Positions 15,189 to 23,128 of a stretch of 27,012 bases of DNA are shown piece after piece (position 1 is the first letter of the stretch; the number at the start of each line of letters is the position of its first letter). This stretch comes from CAZJAT01 sp964544145 (lineage in GTDB: Bacteria > Hydrothermota > 32-111). The notes under the pieces are model-generated. The model had not been told where the DNA came from. It was given only the letters and a program-made list of their open reading frames with translations, and did no database searches. The position numbers and the translations under genes were made by a program. The DNA lies in contig CAZJAT010000026.1 in NCBI GenBank assembly GCA_964544145.1, positions 1 to 27,012 of the forward strand, given 5' to 3'.

Positions 15189-17216
15189 TCATTTGATTAC
15201 AGATATTCTGGTTAATATTCCTGTTTTTTCCCTTAAAAAGTATATCCCAGAATCATTCAAGAAATCTAATTGCCTCCCATTGATATCATACATTATACAT
15301 TCACCATTCCTGATTAGCTCATTAATTCGCATTATATCAGCATTATATGTTATGATATTTTTTACTGAATGTGAGTAATTCCTATTCTGATATATACCAG
15401 AAGCATCTGTCATCTCACATATCCATATACCGGAATTCTCGCATCCTGCTGCTATAAGCTGTCCGTAAAGAGTAATTGTATTACCTGTTCCGGGAATACG
15501 ATAATATCCAATATTAATTGGATTCATTTTATCCGTAACATCATAAATATATAAGCCATTATCTTCGGTTATAAAATAAAGAGTATCATTCCTTATTTCT
15601 ACACCTTTACCGCATCCTGTAATTGGTATCGTGTTCATTGAGACAGGATTACCCTTGTCTGAAATATCAATTATATATAAAGGCCCATTGTAACACGATA
15701 CATATGCATAATCATTTTCCACATCAACATCCCAGGCACTTGACAGCACAATTGAGCCCTCTAACAGTATGGAATCAGGGTTGCTTACATCAAAGATATT
15801 AAGACCGGCTCCCCATGATGCTGTATATAATATATTGTTTTCCAGGTGAATTCCTGTTGAAGGACTGGATAGATTATAACTGCAAATCTCCATCATTGAA
15901 TGACGGTTGAAAACCTTAATTGCATTGTCAAAGGTGCTTATAAAAAGATAATCACTATTTCCTGTTATATAATGTGCATTACCTGTAAATGGCCTGTCAA
16001 TATAAACCGGGTTTGCTCTATCTGCAATATCAAAACGTATGATACCGTCAAAAGAAGCTGTTGCATAAAGCGTGTCTTCCGAAATAAAAATGGACTTTAT
16101 GGAATACATTGATGAAACATTATTCATATTGGGATTTGTTGTATCATCCAAACTCAAAACAGCTATGCCATTGTCACCATTTGAAGCATAAATATAATTA
16201 TCATACACATACATGCTGTTTACTGATCCATATGTCATACAGAATGCCTCTGATTGCGGGTTTGCTTTGTCGCTGATATTGATACCCCTGATGCCGCCCA
16301 AATATGATGCCGTATATGCCCTATCAGATGCAACACTAACAGCTGTCACAGAAAACTCATTATAGATATTGCTTATCTCTGATGGAGCTGTTTTATCTGT
16401 TATATCCATTATTACCATTCCATTATGCCAATCTGCAATATAGGCATTATCACTCTGTATATCTATTCCAACTGCATATCCTGCTGTATTATATGAACCT
16501 TTAAGAGTAAACATATTCATTGTATCCTCATTGGATAATATGTAAAATCCATTTGAATGAGCTGCAATATATGTAAATATTCCATCTACTTTAACATTCC
16601 TGACTGATGTAACCGGATTAGGGTAATATACACGATTTACATTTGTCGGATCACTCAAATCAAGCACAGCTAATCCCCATGCCCATTCGGGAATATATGC
16701 ATATTGTCCTTCAGCATCAATTCCCTCTAATCCGCCATTTGTCCAATAGCATGTGAGTGAATCTGGATTTAACGGATCTGATATATTATAGAATAATACA
16801 TTATTATAAGCTCCATTGGCTATACACAGTATTGTATCCGTAACAGCCGCATCAGTCATATTACAATTAGGTATGCTTGTTTTATTGATTTGTACAATAT
16901 TTTCCGGATCCGATATATCAATCGTATAGAATCCCTCAATACTGTCTGTCACAAAAGCATAATTACCGCTAATCTCAAATTCTCTACCGAGGTTTTCCAT
17001 ATTGATCCAGGAAACTGGAATAATCCTGCTTGAATTGCTTATGTCTGCACAGACAAATGAATTGCCTGCCGTAAAAAACAGATTATCACCCTGAACCTTT
17101 AAATCATGTGCACTGCCGAATAAGACTCTGCCCCTGCAGGTAACATTCAAGCTGTCCAATGAAAATATGATTATGGCCATTAATATTAATACAATCAATA
17201 AGAGAAGTTTCTTCAT
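15189..17216 (-). CDS. Secreted LVIVD-repeat beta-propeller protein with T9SS-like C-terminal domain
   Basis: A 675-residue exported protein. The signal peptide (MKKLLLLIVLILMAIIIFS) is followed by about 14 repeats of 40-45 residues with the pattern xVxGxYAYVxxxxxGLxIxDISDPxNPxxI. This is the LVIVD repeat, which folds into beta-propeller blades. The last 60 residues (CIMYDINGRQLDFLNDSGIYFLR ... ISVIK) have the form of a type A sorting domain recognised by the type IX secretion system; it is compact and contains the usual NGR and GIYF elements. The protein is therefore probably released or anchored on the cell surface. No catalytic residues are evident; a binding or structural role is likely. 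The ATG has GGAGG four bases upstream and its own promoter candidate. It is monocistronic as far as visible. Confidence 0.85.
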   Translation of the reverse strand: MKKLLLLIVLILMAIIIFSLDSLNVTCRGRVLFGSAHDLKVQGDNLFFTAGNSFVCADISNSSRIIPVSWINMENLGREFEISGNYAFVTDSIEGFYTIDISDPENIVQINKTSIPNCNMTDAAVTDTILCIANGAYNNVLFYNISDPLNPDSLTCYWTNGGLEGIDAEGQYAYIPEWAWGLAVLDLSDPTNVNRVYYPNPVTSVRNVKVDGIFTYIAAHSNGFYILSNEDTMNMFTLKGSYNTAGYAVGIDIQSDNAYIADWHNGMVIMDITDKTAPSEISNIYNEFSVTAVSVASDRAYTASYLGGIRGINISDKANPQSEAFCMTYGSVNSMYVYDNYIYASNGDNGIAVLSLDDTTNPNMNNVSSMYSIKSIFISEDTLYATASFDGIIRFDIADRANPVYIDRPFTGNAHYITGNSDYLFISTFDNAIKVFNRHSMMEICSYNLSSPSTGIHLENNILYTASWGAGLNIFDVSNPDSILLEGSIVLSSAWDVDVENDYAYVSCYNGPLYIIDISDKGNPVSMNTIPITGCGKGVEIRNDTLYFITEDNGLYIYDVTDKMNPINIGYYRIPGTGNTITLYGQLIAAGCENSGIWICEMTDASGIYQNRNYSHSVKNIITYNADIMRINELIRNGECIMYDINGRQLDFLNDSGIYFLREKTGILTRISVIK

Positions 17217-17241
17217 AAACCCTCCGTATTATTTTTAAATA

Positions 17242-17269
17242 ATTATATTATTTATCAGGAATTTTTCAA
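17242..17269 (-). promoter_or_regulatory. Promoter of the LVIVD-repeat gene
   Basis: TTGAAA (17269-17264), a 16-bp spacer and TATAAT (17247-17242) on the minus strand, giving a start near 17235 and a leader of about 18 nt holding the GGAGG ribosome binding site. The rest of the 193-nt gap to the HD gene is AT-rich with no further recognisable signal. Confidence 0.5.
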
Positions 17270-17409
17270 TAGTTTGAATTACCATTTTTTAGTGTAGATT
17301 CAATCTGTAAGAATAATCCGTATAATTATATTTTTTTCATTACTGTGAATGTACATATTTTGATATTTTGAATTAATTATTTAATATGCTGTTTTTAAAA
17401 TAATATCAA

Positions 17410-18210
17410 CTAAACATAACGTTTTAATTTCTTATTTTCTATACCTGCATAGAGTTCAATATGTTCCTTAACAGGACTTGAATTGATTTTTGTAAGCAGC
17501 ACCTCTTCCACCTGAAAAAATCCAACTGATTCACTCATCTTCACCGTTATTTTGATAGGTTTATCAGAACCCCTTTCAATAACGACCTTTTCAATTGCAG
17601 ATGATGAATATTTATGAATATCGCCAATCCTCGATTCCGTACTTATTATCATTGGTATACGTGCACGGCCTTTTTCCATATCACATCCGTCTGCAATAAG
17701 AAGAATACCGGCTTCAAGTGAATGAATCTTTTGAGTTCCCATATGTCCCATAATGCATTCAGCAATCAATGACCGTATTATTATTATCTTGGCAAGGTCA
17801 TTGCCATAAACGTCATTCAAGAGCCGCTCAATAACAGGCATAGCAAGTATAATACCTGATATTTCATGATTATCCCTTGCAACTGACATGCCTATATCAT
17901 GAAGGAATGCGGCAATTGTCACTGCAATGACAGAATCTTCATAATCACCATTGCCTTCATTTTCCAGATTAAGCTTGATATTTGAATCCTTCAATACATT
18001 CATTAATATGAGTGCATTCAATAACACTTTTCTCATATGTACAGGTCCATGATCATTATAATGTAGACGAGTTATGGAAACAGAATTTGCATAATCCTGC
18101 ATATATTCAATCTCCTTATCATTAAGCAATCTCTTTATAAGTTCTTTTGTTTTGCCTGAAACAATATTAAGAATCTTTTTATCTAATGTTATCTCTTTCT
18201 TTGATTTCAT
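17410..18210 (-). CDS. HD-domain metal-dependent phosphohydrolase
   Basis: Predicted cytoplasmic HD-superfamily phosphohydrolase of 266 residues. Its motifs are His54/His58 (NDHGPVHM), the HD pair His104-Asp105 (FLHDIGMS), His115, His155 (MGHMG) and Asp173 (IADGCDMEKGRARIP). This set fits a metal-binding HD site of the HD/PDEase type; the substrate is unknown. The C-terminal 70 residues are a beta-rich domain (IKITVKMSESVGFFQVEEVLL). A TTG at 18222 is also in frame, but TTGGAGAAAAATATG shows that this TTG is part of the ribosome binding site (GGAG, six bases) of the ATG at 18210, which I take as the start. The gene follows the radical SAM gene by 16 nt and is probably co-transcribed with it. 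It is not a GGDEF/HD-GYP protein; the GYP signature is absent. Confidence 0.85.
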   Translation of the reverse strand: MKSKKEITLDKKILNIVSGKTKELIKRLLNDKEIEYMQDYANSVSITRLHYNDHGPVHMRKVLLNALILMNVLKDSNIKLNLENEGNGDYEDSVIAVTIAAFLHDIGMSVARDNHEISGIILAMPVIERLLNDVYGNDLAKIIIIRSLIAECIMGHMGTQKIHSLEAGILLIADGCDMEKGRARIPMIISTESRIGDIHKYSSSAIEKVVIERGSDKPIKITVKMSESVGFFQVEEVLLTKINSSPVKEHIELYAGIENKKLKRYV

Positions 18211-18226
18211 ATTTTTCTCCAATTAT

Positions 18227-19414
18227 TTAAAATGTTATTTTCTGCGGCCAAGCATCCCTCTTGCCGGCTCCCCATATACTGTTAATAGCTGAAAGGGAAA
18301 AGAAGTTCTGAATGAAATGCACCCATAATGCACCGGATTGTGTCAATGAATAATGATTTTTATATTCTTTTACCCATCCGAACAATTTCATTGTTTTTAT
18401 CAGTTTTCTTAACATTTTATGTGTTTCAATATTATATGAATAATGCTCCAAATACCTTTTTTTTGGAATAATGGTATCATATAATCTCCAATAAAAATCA
18501 TAGTAAATTGAAAGATTTTGTGTAAAATTCATACTCAAAGCAACTGAATGATTACGCTTTCTTACTGATTTAATATATTCATGCACATTGAATGTATTTA
18601 ATGTAAATGTTTTTTCATAATAGGTACCGGCACTGGCGCCAAAACCCATATATCTTTCTCTTGTTACGGATGAATATTTTTTTTCATCACTATATCTTTG
18701 AAATGACCATACTGAACATCTGTTATATCTATACTTATTCATCATATTATAAATAAAATAATACATTGATCTCCGCTTAAAAATTGATGGTGACTGAACG
18801 GATTCTTTTTGTTTGAATTCAGCGATCTCAGAGTATGGGAATGTGAATAACGGGTAATAAGTAATTTGATTCGGTTTGTATTTTAAAACAGTTAATATGT
18901 CCTTTTCAATATCCTTATTGCTCTGATTGGGTAATGCAAACAATAGGTCAATATTTATTTGCTGTATATTTGAATCTATTGCTTTTCTAACAGCCATGTG
19001 TGCAGTATCCGGGGAATAATTTCTGCCAATGGCTTTCAATTGTTTTTCATTGAATGTCTGCACACCAATACTGAGGGAATTGAATCCGCATGATTCAAGA
19101 ATTTCTATAGTATTTTCATTAATATCCGAAGGATTGCTCTCAATACAGAAATTTTCTATTTTTTTGAATGCGATTCTAAGCTCATCTGTAATTCTTTTAA
19201 GATTATTGCCTGCCAATGTGGGTGTTCCCCCGCCAAAATACACAGATGCAATATCCGTATCTCTATACATTGTTCCATAGAAGCGGATTTCATCTATAAG
19301 CGCATCCACATAATCATTCAGCAATGCCTCATCATAGGGGATCCTGTTATATGGACAGTATGGACAAAGTGATCTGCAGAATGGTATATGAATATATATG
19401 CCCGTTTCTTTCAT
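18227..19414 (-). CDS. HemW/HemN-like radical SAM protein
   Basis: Radical SAM enzyme of 395 residues related to the coproporphyrinogen III oxidase/HemW family. The cluster motif YIHIPFCRSLCPYC gives Cys13, Cys17 and Cys20 for the [4Fe-4S] cluster that cleaves S-adenosylmethionine. FGGGTPT (60-66), the SIGVQTF motif and an IDLLFALPNQ segment follow, as in HemW. The fourth position after the cluster is Pro-Tyr-Asn instead of the usual Asp/Thr-Phe. The divergent C-terminal half means the substrate (haem handling, methyl transfer or other) cannot be assigned, so I give no symbol. The ATG at 19414 has no ribosome binding site (CACTAAAATG), and the 45 codons upstream remain open in the same frame, so the annotated N-terminus is doubtful. 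It precedes the HD gene. Confidence 0.8.
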   Translation of the reverse strand: MKETGIYIHIPFCRSLCPYCPYNRIPYDEALLNDYVDALIDEIRFYGTMYRDTDIASVYFGGGTPTLAGNNLKRITDELRIAFKKIENFCIESNPSDINENTIEILESCGFNSLSIGVQTFNEKQLKAIGRNYSPDTAHMAVRKAIDSNIQQINIDLLFALPNQSNKDIEKDILTVLKYKPNQITYYPLFTFPYSEIAEFKQKESVQSPSIFKRRSMYYFIYNMMNKYRYNRCSVWSFQRYSDEKKYSSVTRERYMGFGASAGTYYEKTFTLNTFNVHEYIKSVRKRNHSVALSMNFTQNLSIYYDFYWRLYDTIIPKKRYLEHYSYNIETHKMLRKLIKTMKLFGWVKEYKNHYSLTQSGALWVHFIQNFFSLSAINSIWGAGKRDAWPQKITF

Positions 19415-19549
19415 TTTAGTGAATATATCTATTTGCGGGACTGTGAATTCGAAAACAGCATCTTTGCCTGCGAGTATCTGCCTAATTTGTCTTATTACAC
19501 TGTTTAGATTAAAAATATTTGCCTCATGTATATATGGAAAGGAAAAACA
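19415..19549 (-). other. In-frame open stretch joining the small ORF to the radical SAM gene
   Basis: Exactly 45 codons with no stop lie between the TAA at 19552-19550 and the radical SAM ATG, in the same frame as both. The translation reads like protein (for example VIRQIRQILAGKDAVFEF, then TVPQIDIFTK running straight into MKETGIY) and contains no ATG, GTG or TTG from which it could be translated alone. It suggests a single ancestral gene interrupted by a nonsense codon, an unusual start codon, or readthrough. Confidence 0.5.
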
Positions 19550-19798
19550 TTATGCCTGTTCTTCCCAAATAATGCGTATAAAACCAATATCCTGATACCG
19601 GTCTCCAATCTCTTCAATCTCTTTGTGAGGTTCATCAATAAATTTGAGAAAGTCACCATACATAATCTTATTGGGAAATACAATCCAGAATGTATTATCC
19701 ATAGTCCATGATGTCCATGCATGAAGCTTGGATTTTCTTATTTTTTCATATAGATTGATTGTTTCTTCAGCGAACTTCTCAGTATTTATTTTGTTCAT
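19550..19798 (-). CDS. Small Trp-rich protein, possibly the N-terminal part of the radical SAM gene
   Basis: An 82-residue ORF with no family I recognise. It is acidic and predicted mostly helical at the start, with a Trp/aromatic-rich middle (HAWTSWTMDNTFWIVFPN) and an ending GFIRIIWEEQA. It has no signal peptide. No ribosome binding site is visible before the ATG (TTTTTAAACAATG), so a leaderless or poorly translated message is possible. It lies in the same frame as the radical SAM gene 135 nt downstream, with only this ORF's own TAA breaking the frame. It may therefore be a separate small protein or the front piece of a disrupted larger gene. A 19-bp palindrome lies just upstream. Confidence 0.5.
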   Translation of the reverse strand: MNKINTEKFAEETINLYEKIRKSKLHAWTSWTMDNTFWIVFPNKIMYGDFLKFIDEPHKEIEEIGDRYQDIGFIRIIWEEQA

Positions 19799-19821
19799 TG
19801 TTTAAAAATCAATTTATAATA

Positions 19822-19840
19822 ATTGACAATGTTTGTCAAT
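19822..19840. promoter_or_regulatory. Perfect palindrome, operator candidate
   Basis: ATTGACAATGTTTGTCAAT has 8-bp perfect arms around TGT. Each arm contains TTGACA, a consensus -35 hexamer, one facing each way. It lies 24 nt upstream of the minus-strand small ORF and about 165 nt upstream of the plus-strand peptidase. It could be the operator of a dimeric repressor that covers divergent promoters. Clear -10 boxes at ideal spacing are not evident on either side. Confidence 0.45.
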
Positions 19841-19916
19841 AGGTATGTTTTCCGAATACTGTAATATATTTGATAAATCAGATGAAGGAAACAATATTGA
19901 AAATGAAATAATAAGA

Positions 19917-19943
19917 AAAAACCGCCCTAAAAGTCGGGTTTTT
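19917..19943 (+). terminator. Terminator-like hairpin upstream of the C25 peptidase
   Basis: AAAAACC...GGTTTTT forms a 7-bp stem extended by an imperfect GC part (CCGCCC / GTCGGG), with TTTTT on its 3' side. It lies 60 nt before the peptidase start. If the peptidase promoter lies to the left, this would be an attenuator; if it lies to the right, it is simply an insulating terminator. The stem has bulges, so support is modest. Confidence 0.35.
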
Positions 19944-20004
19944 AACAACAATGTCTTGCACTGCAGACAAAATAGCATTAATATTACATTACATGGAGGT
20001 ATAA

Positions 20005-23000
20005 ATGAAAAAAACAGTATGTATTTTATTTTTAATATCAGCTCTTGTCATATCCGCTGACACATTGACTAAACGTATTTATGATAATAATGATTATTAT
20101 AATATTGTCCAAAACTATAATTCTGATTATTCCTATATACTGGATAATTATTCGCCTGTTATACCTCAGCAGAAAATTAATATTGATATAAAGGGTATCA
20201 TTTTCATAGATTCTTTCTCATTAGTAATAGTAGAAACAGATACAATAAATAATGTAAAACCCATAGCAGGTGAAAGTGCATTGCCTCTTGGTTTTCCTGA
20301 AAAAGAGAGACATAGCTTAATAGAGACAAAGGGATTGTTTCCAGCATCAATGCTTCAACTGCATCATGGCCAGCAGGGAAATATCGGTAAAATATTCGGC
20401 ACTGCATCTGTATTTCAGTTTTCAGGCAATACACTGCTGCATCATAAAATCGTTGATATAACTGTTCATTATACTGTAACACCAATTTTCGAATCTAAAT
20501 CAGCACCATTGATTCTAGTAATTACAGAAGATTCATTGAAATCAGCATGGTCCCTGTATCAAGATATTTACAGCAACTGCAATGTCATAATGCGAACAGC
20601 AAATGAAATATCAACAATCTGTCCTGAAGCTGATATACAACACAGCTTGCGCTCCTATGCGCAAACACTCTATGCAGATTCAAATCTTCAAGCAATGATC
20701 ATAGGGCTGGATACAGATATTATTCCCGGCATATATGTTGATTTGCGAATTACACCGCAGATTGATTCTGCAAGTGCAGCTGTGATAACAGATAAATATT
20801 ATGCCTGTCTTGATGGCAATTGGGATGGTGATAATGATGGCAGACTTGGAGAAATTGATGATTCCATTGATATCTTTCCGGATATACGTATTGCCAGATG
20901 TCCCCTGTTAAGCAGTTCGGCAATTAATAATTTTATCAGTAAAATTATTACATTTAAGCAGTCAACAGGTGATACAATACTGCTTATTGCATCATATCTT
21001 GACGGCGGGACAGATGGGAGTGAATCAATGGAGAATTTGGTAAAGAATGTACCTTTTACATCGCCTGTTAAACGCTTGTATGAAAAGGACGGGAATCTGT
21101 CTTCTGCTTCATTTATACAGGCAATCAATCATTCACCGTTTACAGTAAGTCATGACGGACATGGGAATTATAATGCTATACAAACAGGCATCAATTATAC
21201 ATATACATCAAATATTGACAATCTCTCCAATACAATGCCTGTTGTAATGTATTCATTGTCATGTTTATCCGCTGCATATGATTATGATTGTATTGCTGAG
21301 CATTTTTTAAATGCTCCTGGGGGAGGTTTTTATATTGGTAATTCAAGATATGGTTGGTATACACCGTATTTTCCGGGATTCGGCACAGGAGACCTTTTTA
21401 ATGCATCCTTTTATCATTATTTCATGAATGGATATTCAAATCCTGCTGATGCTCTCAACCGCGCAATTGAAGATTATTCAAGTGAAATTGTTAAATTTAA
21501 TGATTACAGATGGGCATTTATGGCATTAACTTATTTCGGAGACCCAATGATTAATGTTTACAGGAATTTGAATAACAGTACAATAAATATTCAGCATGCC
21601 GCTAAAAACCAGGCTTTTTCTTTTACTATTCCTGTTCATGATTCTATTGTTGTAACAGCAATAAAAGACAGCAATATCACAAAAACACTATATGAAAATA
21701 ATAATCTGTTCTACTGCTCAGTGGAAAATGAAGACTCTATTATTATCCGATTAGCATCAAGTGACTGCACAGATACATTCAGGGTTATATACACATACCC
21801 TGCTGACACAATGCTTTATCTTGAATCATATGCTTTAAATCCCTTTTGCACTGACTCTCTAATGCTTTTATTGAATCTTCACTCAACCGGAAATAGTCAG
21901 TTTAAGATTTCTCTTCAGGATATAGATTCCTTTATCACACATGTTGATGATGATTCATTGTTTATGATTAATGGAGATACACTATTATCATTCAAATATG
22001 CAGTGCATTGTTTTCCCGGAGAAAACAGATTTCTTCCAATAATAATTAATAATGATACATTATTATTACAGGCAGATATTGATATGAAAACCAATGTGCA
22101 GATACATGCAATAGCAGAAAAAGCTTATTATAATGAGAATGATACAATTCCCCTTGAGATTCATATTGAAAATCCCAGTGCAAATACATATTCATTTGTT
22201 TATATATTTTCAAAATCATTTACACATAGTTTTAATGATACACTGTTCTTTGACTCAATTATCCCATTCTCACATTATATTCTTTATGACACTGTTATAG
22301 CGGAAAATTACGATTCATTGGATTACTATATATATATTACAGATAATTGCCAGGCATTGGAGAGAGCATATACAATTTGCCTGAATGAGAGTGAAAATTA
22401 TTTTGATTGTGAAAACATCAGTAGTTTCTCTATTGATTCATCCACAGCGTATTTTCATTTATCCCCTATCAGGTCTAATTCAGATTCACAGTCATTCTTC
22501 TCCGGCTATGACTACACATCCTCATATCCGTCAAATTATATCACATCCCTATATGCCCCGCCTTTTTCTTATGACACATCTTCCATTTTCGGGTTCAGCA
22601 CATTTTATGATGTTGAAGGCGGATTTGATTACTGTATCGTTTCCATGCATTCTGACTCATTTGATGTGCCCCTGACTGCCCTAAGCGGACAGAGCGATAA
22701 TTGGGAAAACCTTGTCTTTAATGCATCTGATTATCAGTTCAATGAAAATGATAGAGTATACATGCGTTTTTCATTTTATAGCGAAACGGACTCATACCAG
22801 TATGAAGGATGGTATATTGATGATATAGTTCTGCCTGCATCTACAATCTTTCTGGGTATAAATAACAGTGAGATATATCCAAACACATTGAAATCATTGG
22901 ATAATAATGTTGTATTTGATTTGAATAAACAAATACTTCTATGCACTATTGCTGAAGATAATACATATATGGACATATTTGACATATCGGGGAGATTAAT

Positions 23001-23124
23001 TGAAAGCAAATTATTGAGGCATGGCATTCATAGCATAAACAGCAGTATAATATCAGGAATGTACTTTGTCAGATTCAAACATAATAATTCAAGTACAGTA
23101 AAAAAAGTAAGCATTATCCGATAG
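20005..23124 (+). CDS. Gingipain-like C25 cysteine peptidase with T9SS-like C-terminal domain
   Basis: A secreted 1039-residue peptidase of family C25. A signal peptide (MKKTVCILFLISALVISA) and an N-terminal propeptide-like region are followed by the caspase-like fold, about residues 170-510. The catalytic pair is His386 (SHDGHGNY) and Cys420 (YSLSCLSAAYD). A Ca-binding-like acidic loop DGNWDGDNDGRLGEID, typical of the family, comes before it. Then come beta-sandwich repeats, a MAM/jelly-roll-like domain (SYPSNYITSLYAPPF ... EGWYIDDIVLP) and a C-terminal type A sorting domain (MDIFDISGRLIES ... GMYFVRFK). Export by a type IX-like system is inferred from that tail. Specificity (Arg or Lys) cannot be judged. 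GGAGG lies five bases before the ATG. The gene converges on the outer-membrane gene with 4 nt between stops. Confidence 0.9.
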   Translation: MKKTVCILFLISALVISADTLTKRIYDNNDYYNIVQNYNSDYSYILDNYSPVIPQQKINIDIKGIIFIDSFSLVIVETDTINNVKPIAGESALPLGFPEKERHSLIETKGLFPASMLQLHHGQQGNIGKIFGTASVFQFSGNTLLHHKIVDITVHYTVTPIFESKSAPLILVITEDSLKSAWSLYQDIYSNCNVIMRTANEISTICPEADIQHSLRSYAQTLYADSNLQAMIIGLDTDIIPGIYVDLRITPQIDSASAAVITDKYYACLDGNWDGDNDGRLGEIDDSIDIFPDIRIARCPLLSSSAINNFISKIITFKQSTGDTILLIASYLDGGTDGSESMENLVKNVPFTSPVKRLYEKDGNLSSASFIQAINHSPFTVSHDGHGNYNAIQTGINYTYTSNIDNLSNTMPVVMYSLSCLSAAYDYDCIAEHFLNAPGGGFYIGNSRYGWYTPYFPGFGTGDLFNASFYHYFMNGYSNPADALNRAIEDYSSEIVKFNDYRWAFMALTYFGDPMINVYRNLNNSTINIQHAAKNQAFSFTIPVHDSIVVTAIKDSNITKTLYENNNLFYCSVENEDSIIIRLASSDCTDTFRVIYTYPADTMLYLESYALNPFCTDSLMLLLNLHSTGNSQFKISLQDIDSFITHVDDDSLFMINGDTLLSFKYAVHCFPGENRFLPIIINNDTLLLQADIDMKTNVQIHAIAEKAYYNENDTIPLEIHIENPSANTYSFVYIFSKSFTHSFNDTLFFDSIIPFSHYILYDTVIAENYDSLDYYIYITDNCQALERAYTICLNESENYFDCENISSFSIDSSTAYFHLSPIRSNSDSQSFFSGYDYTSSYPSNYITSLYAPPFSYDTSSIFGFSTFYDVEGGFDYCIVSMHSDSFDVPLTALSGQSDNWENLVFNASDYQFNENDRVYMRFSFYSETDSYQYEGWYIDDIVLPASTIFLGINNSEIYPNTLKSLDNNVVFDLNKQILLCTIAEDNTYMDIFDISGRLIESKLLRHGIHSINSSIISGMYFVRFKHNNSSTVKKVSIIR

Positions 23125-23128
23125 AGCA

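Noticed and set aside
18208..18222. TTG at 18222 as start of the HD protein
   Set aside because: The TTGGAG sequence serves as ribosome binding site for the ATG at 18210, six bases downstream, so the upstream TTG is not the start.
19504..19722. A 72-codon minus-strand ORF overlapping the small Trp-rich ORF
   Set aside because: It is an out-of-frame shadow. The frame shared with the radical SAM gene gives better protein-like sequence.
19833..20060. A 75-codon plus-strand ORF overlapping the peptidase start
   Set aside because: It starts inside the palindrome, runs over the peptidase ribosome binding site and signal peptide in another frame, and has no own ribosome binding site.
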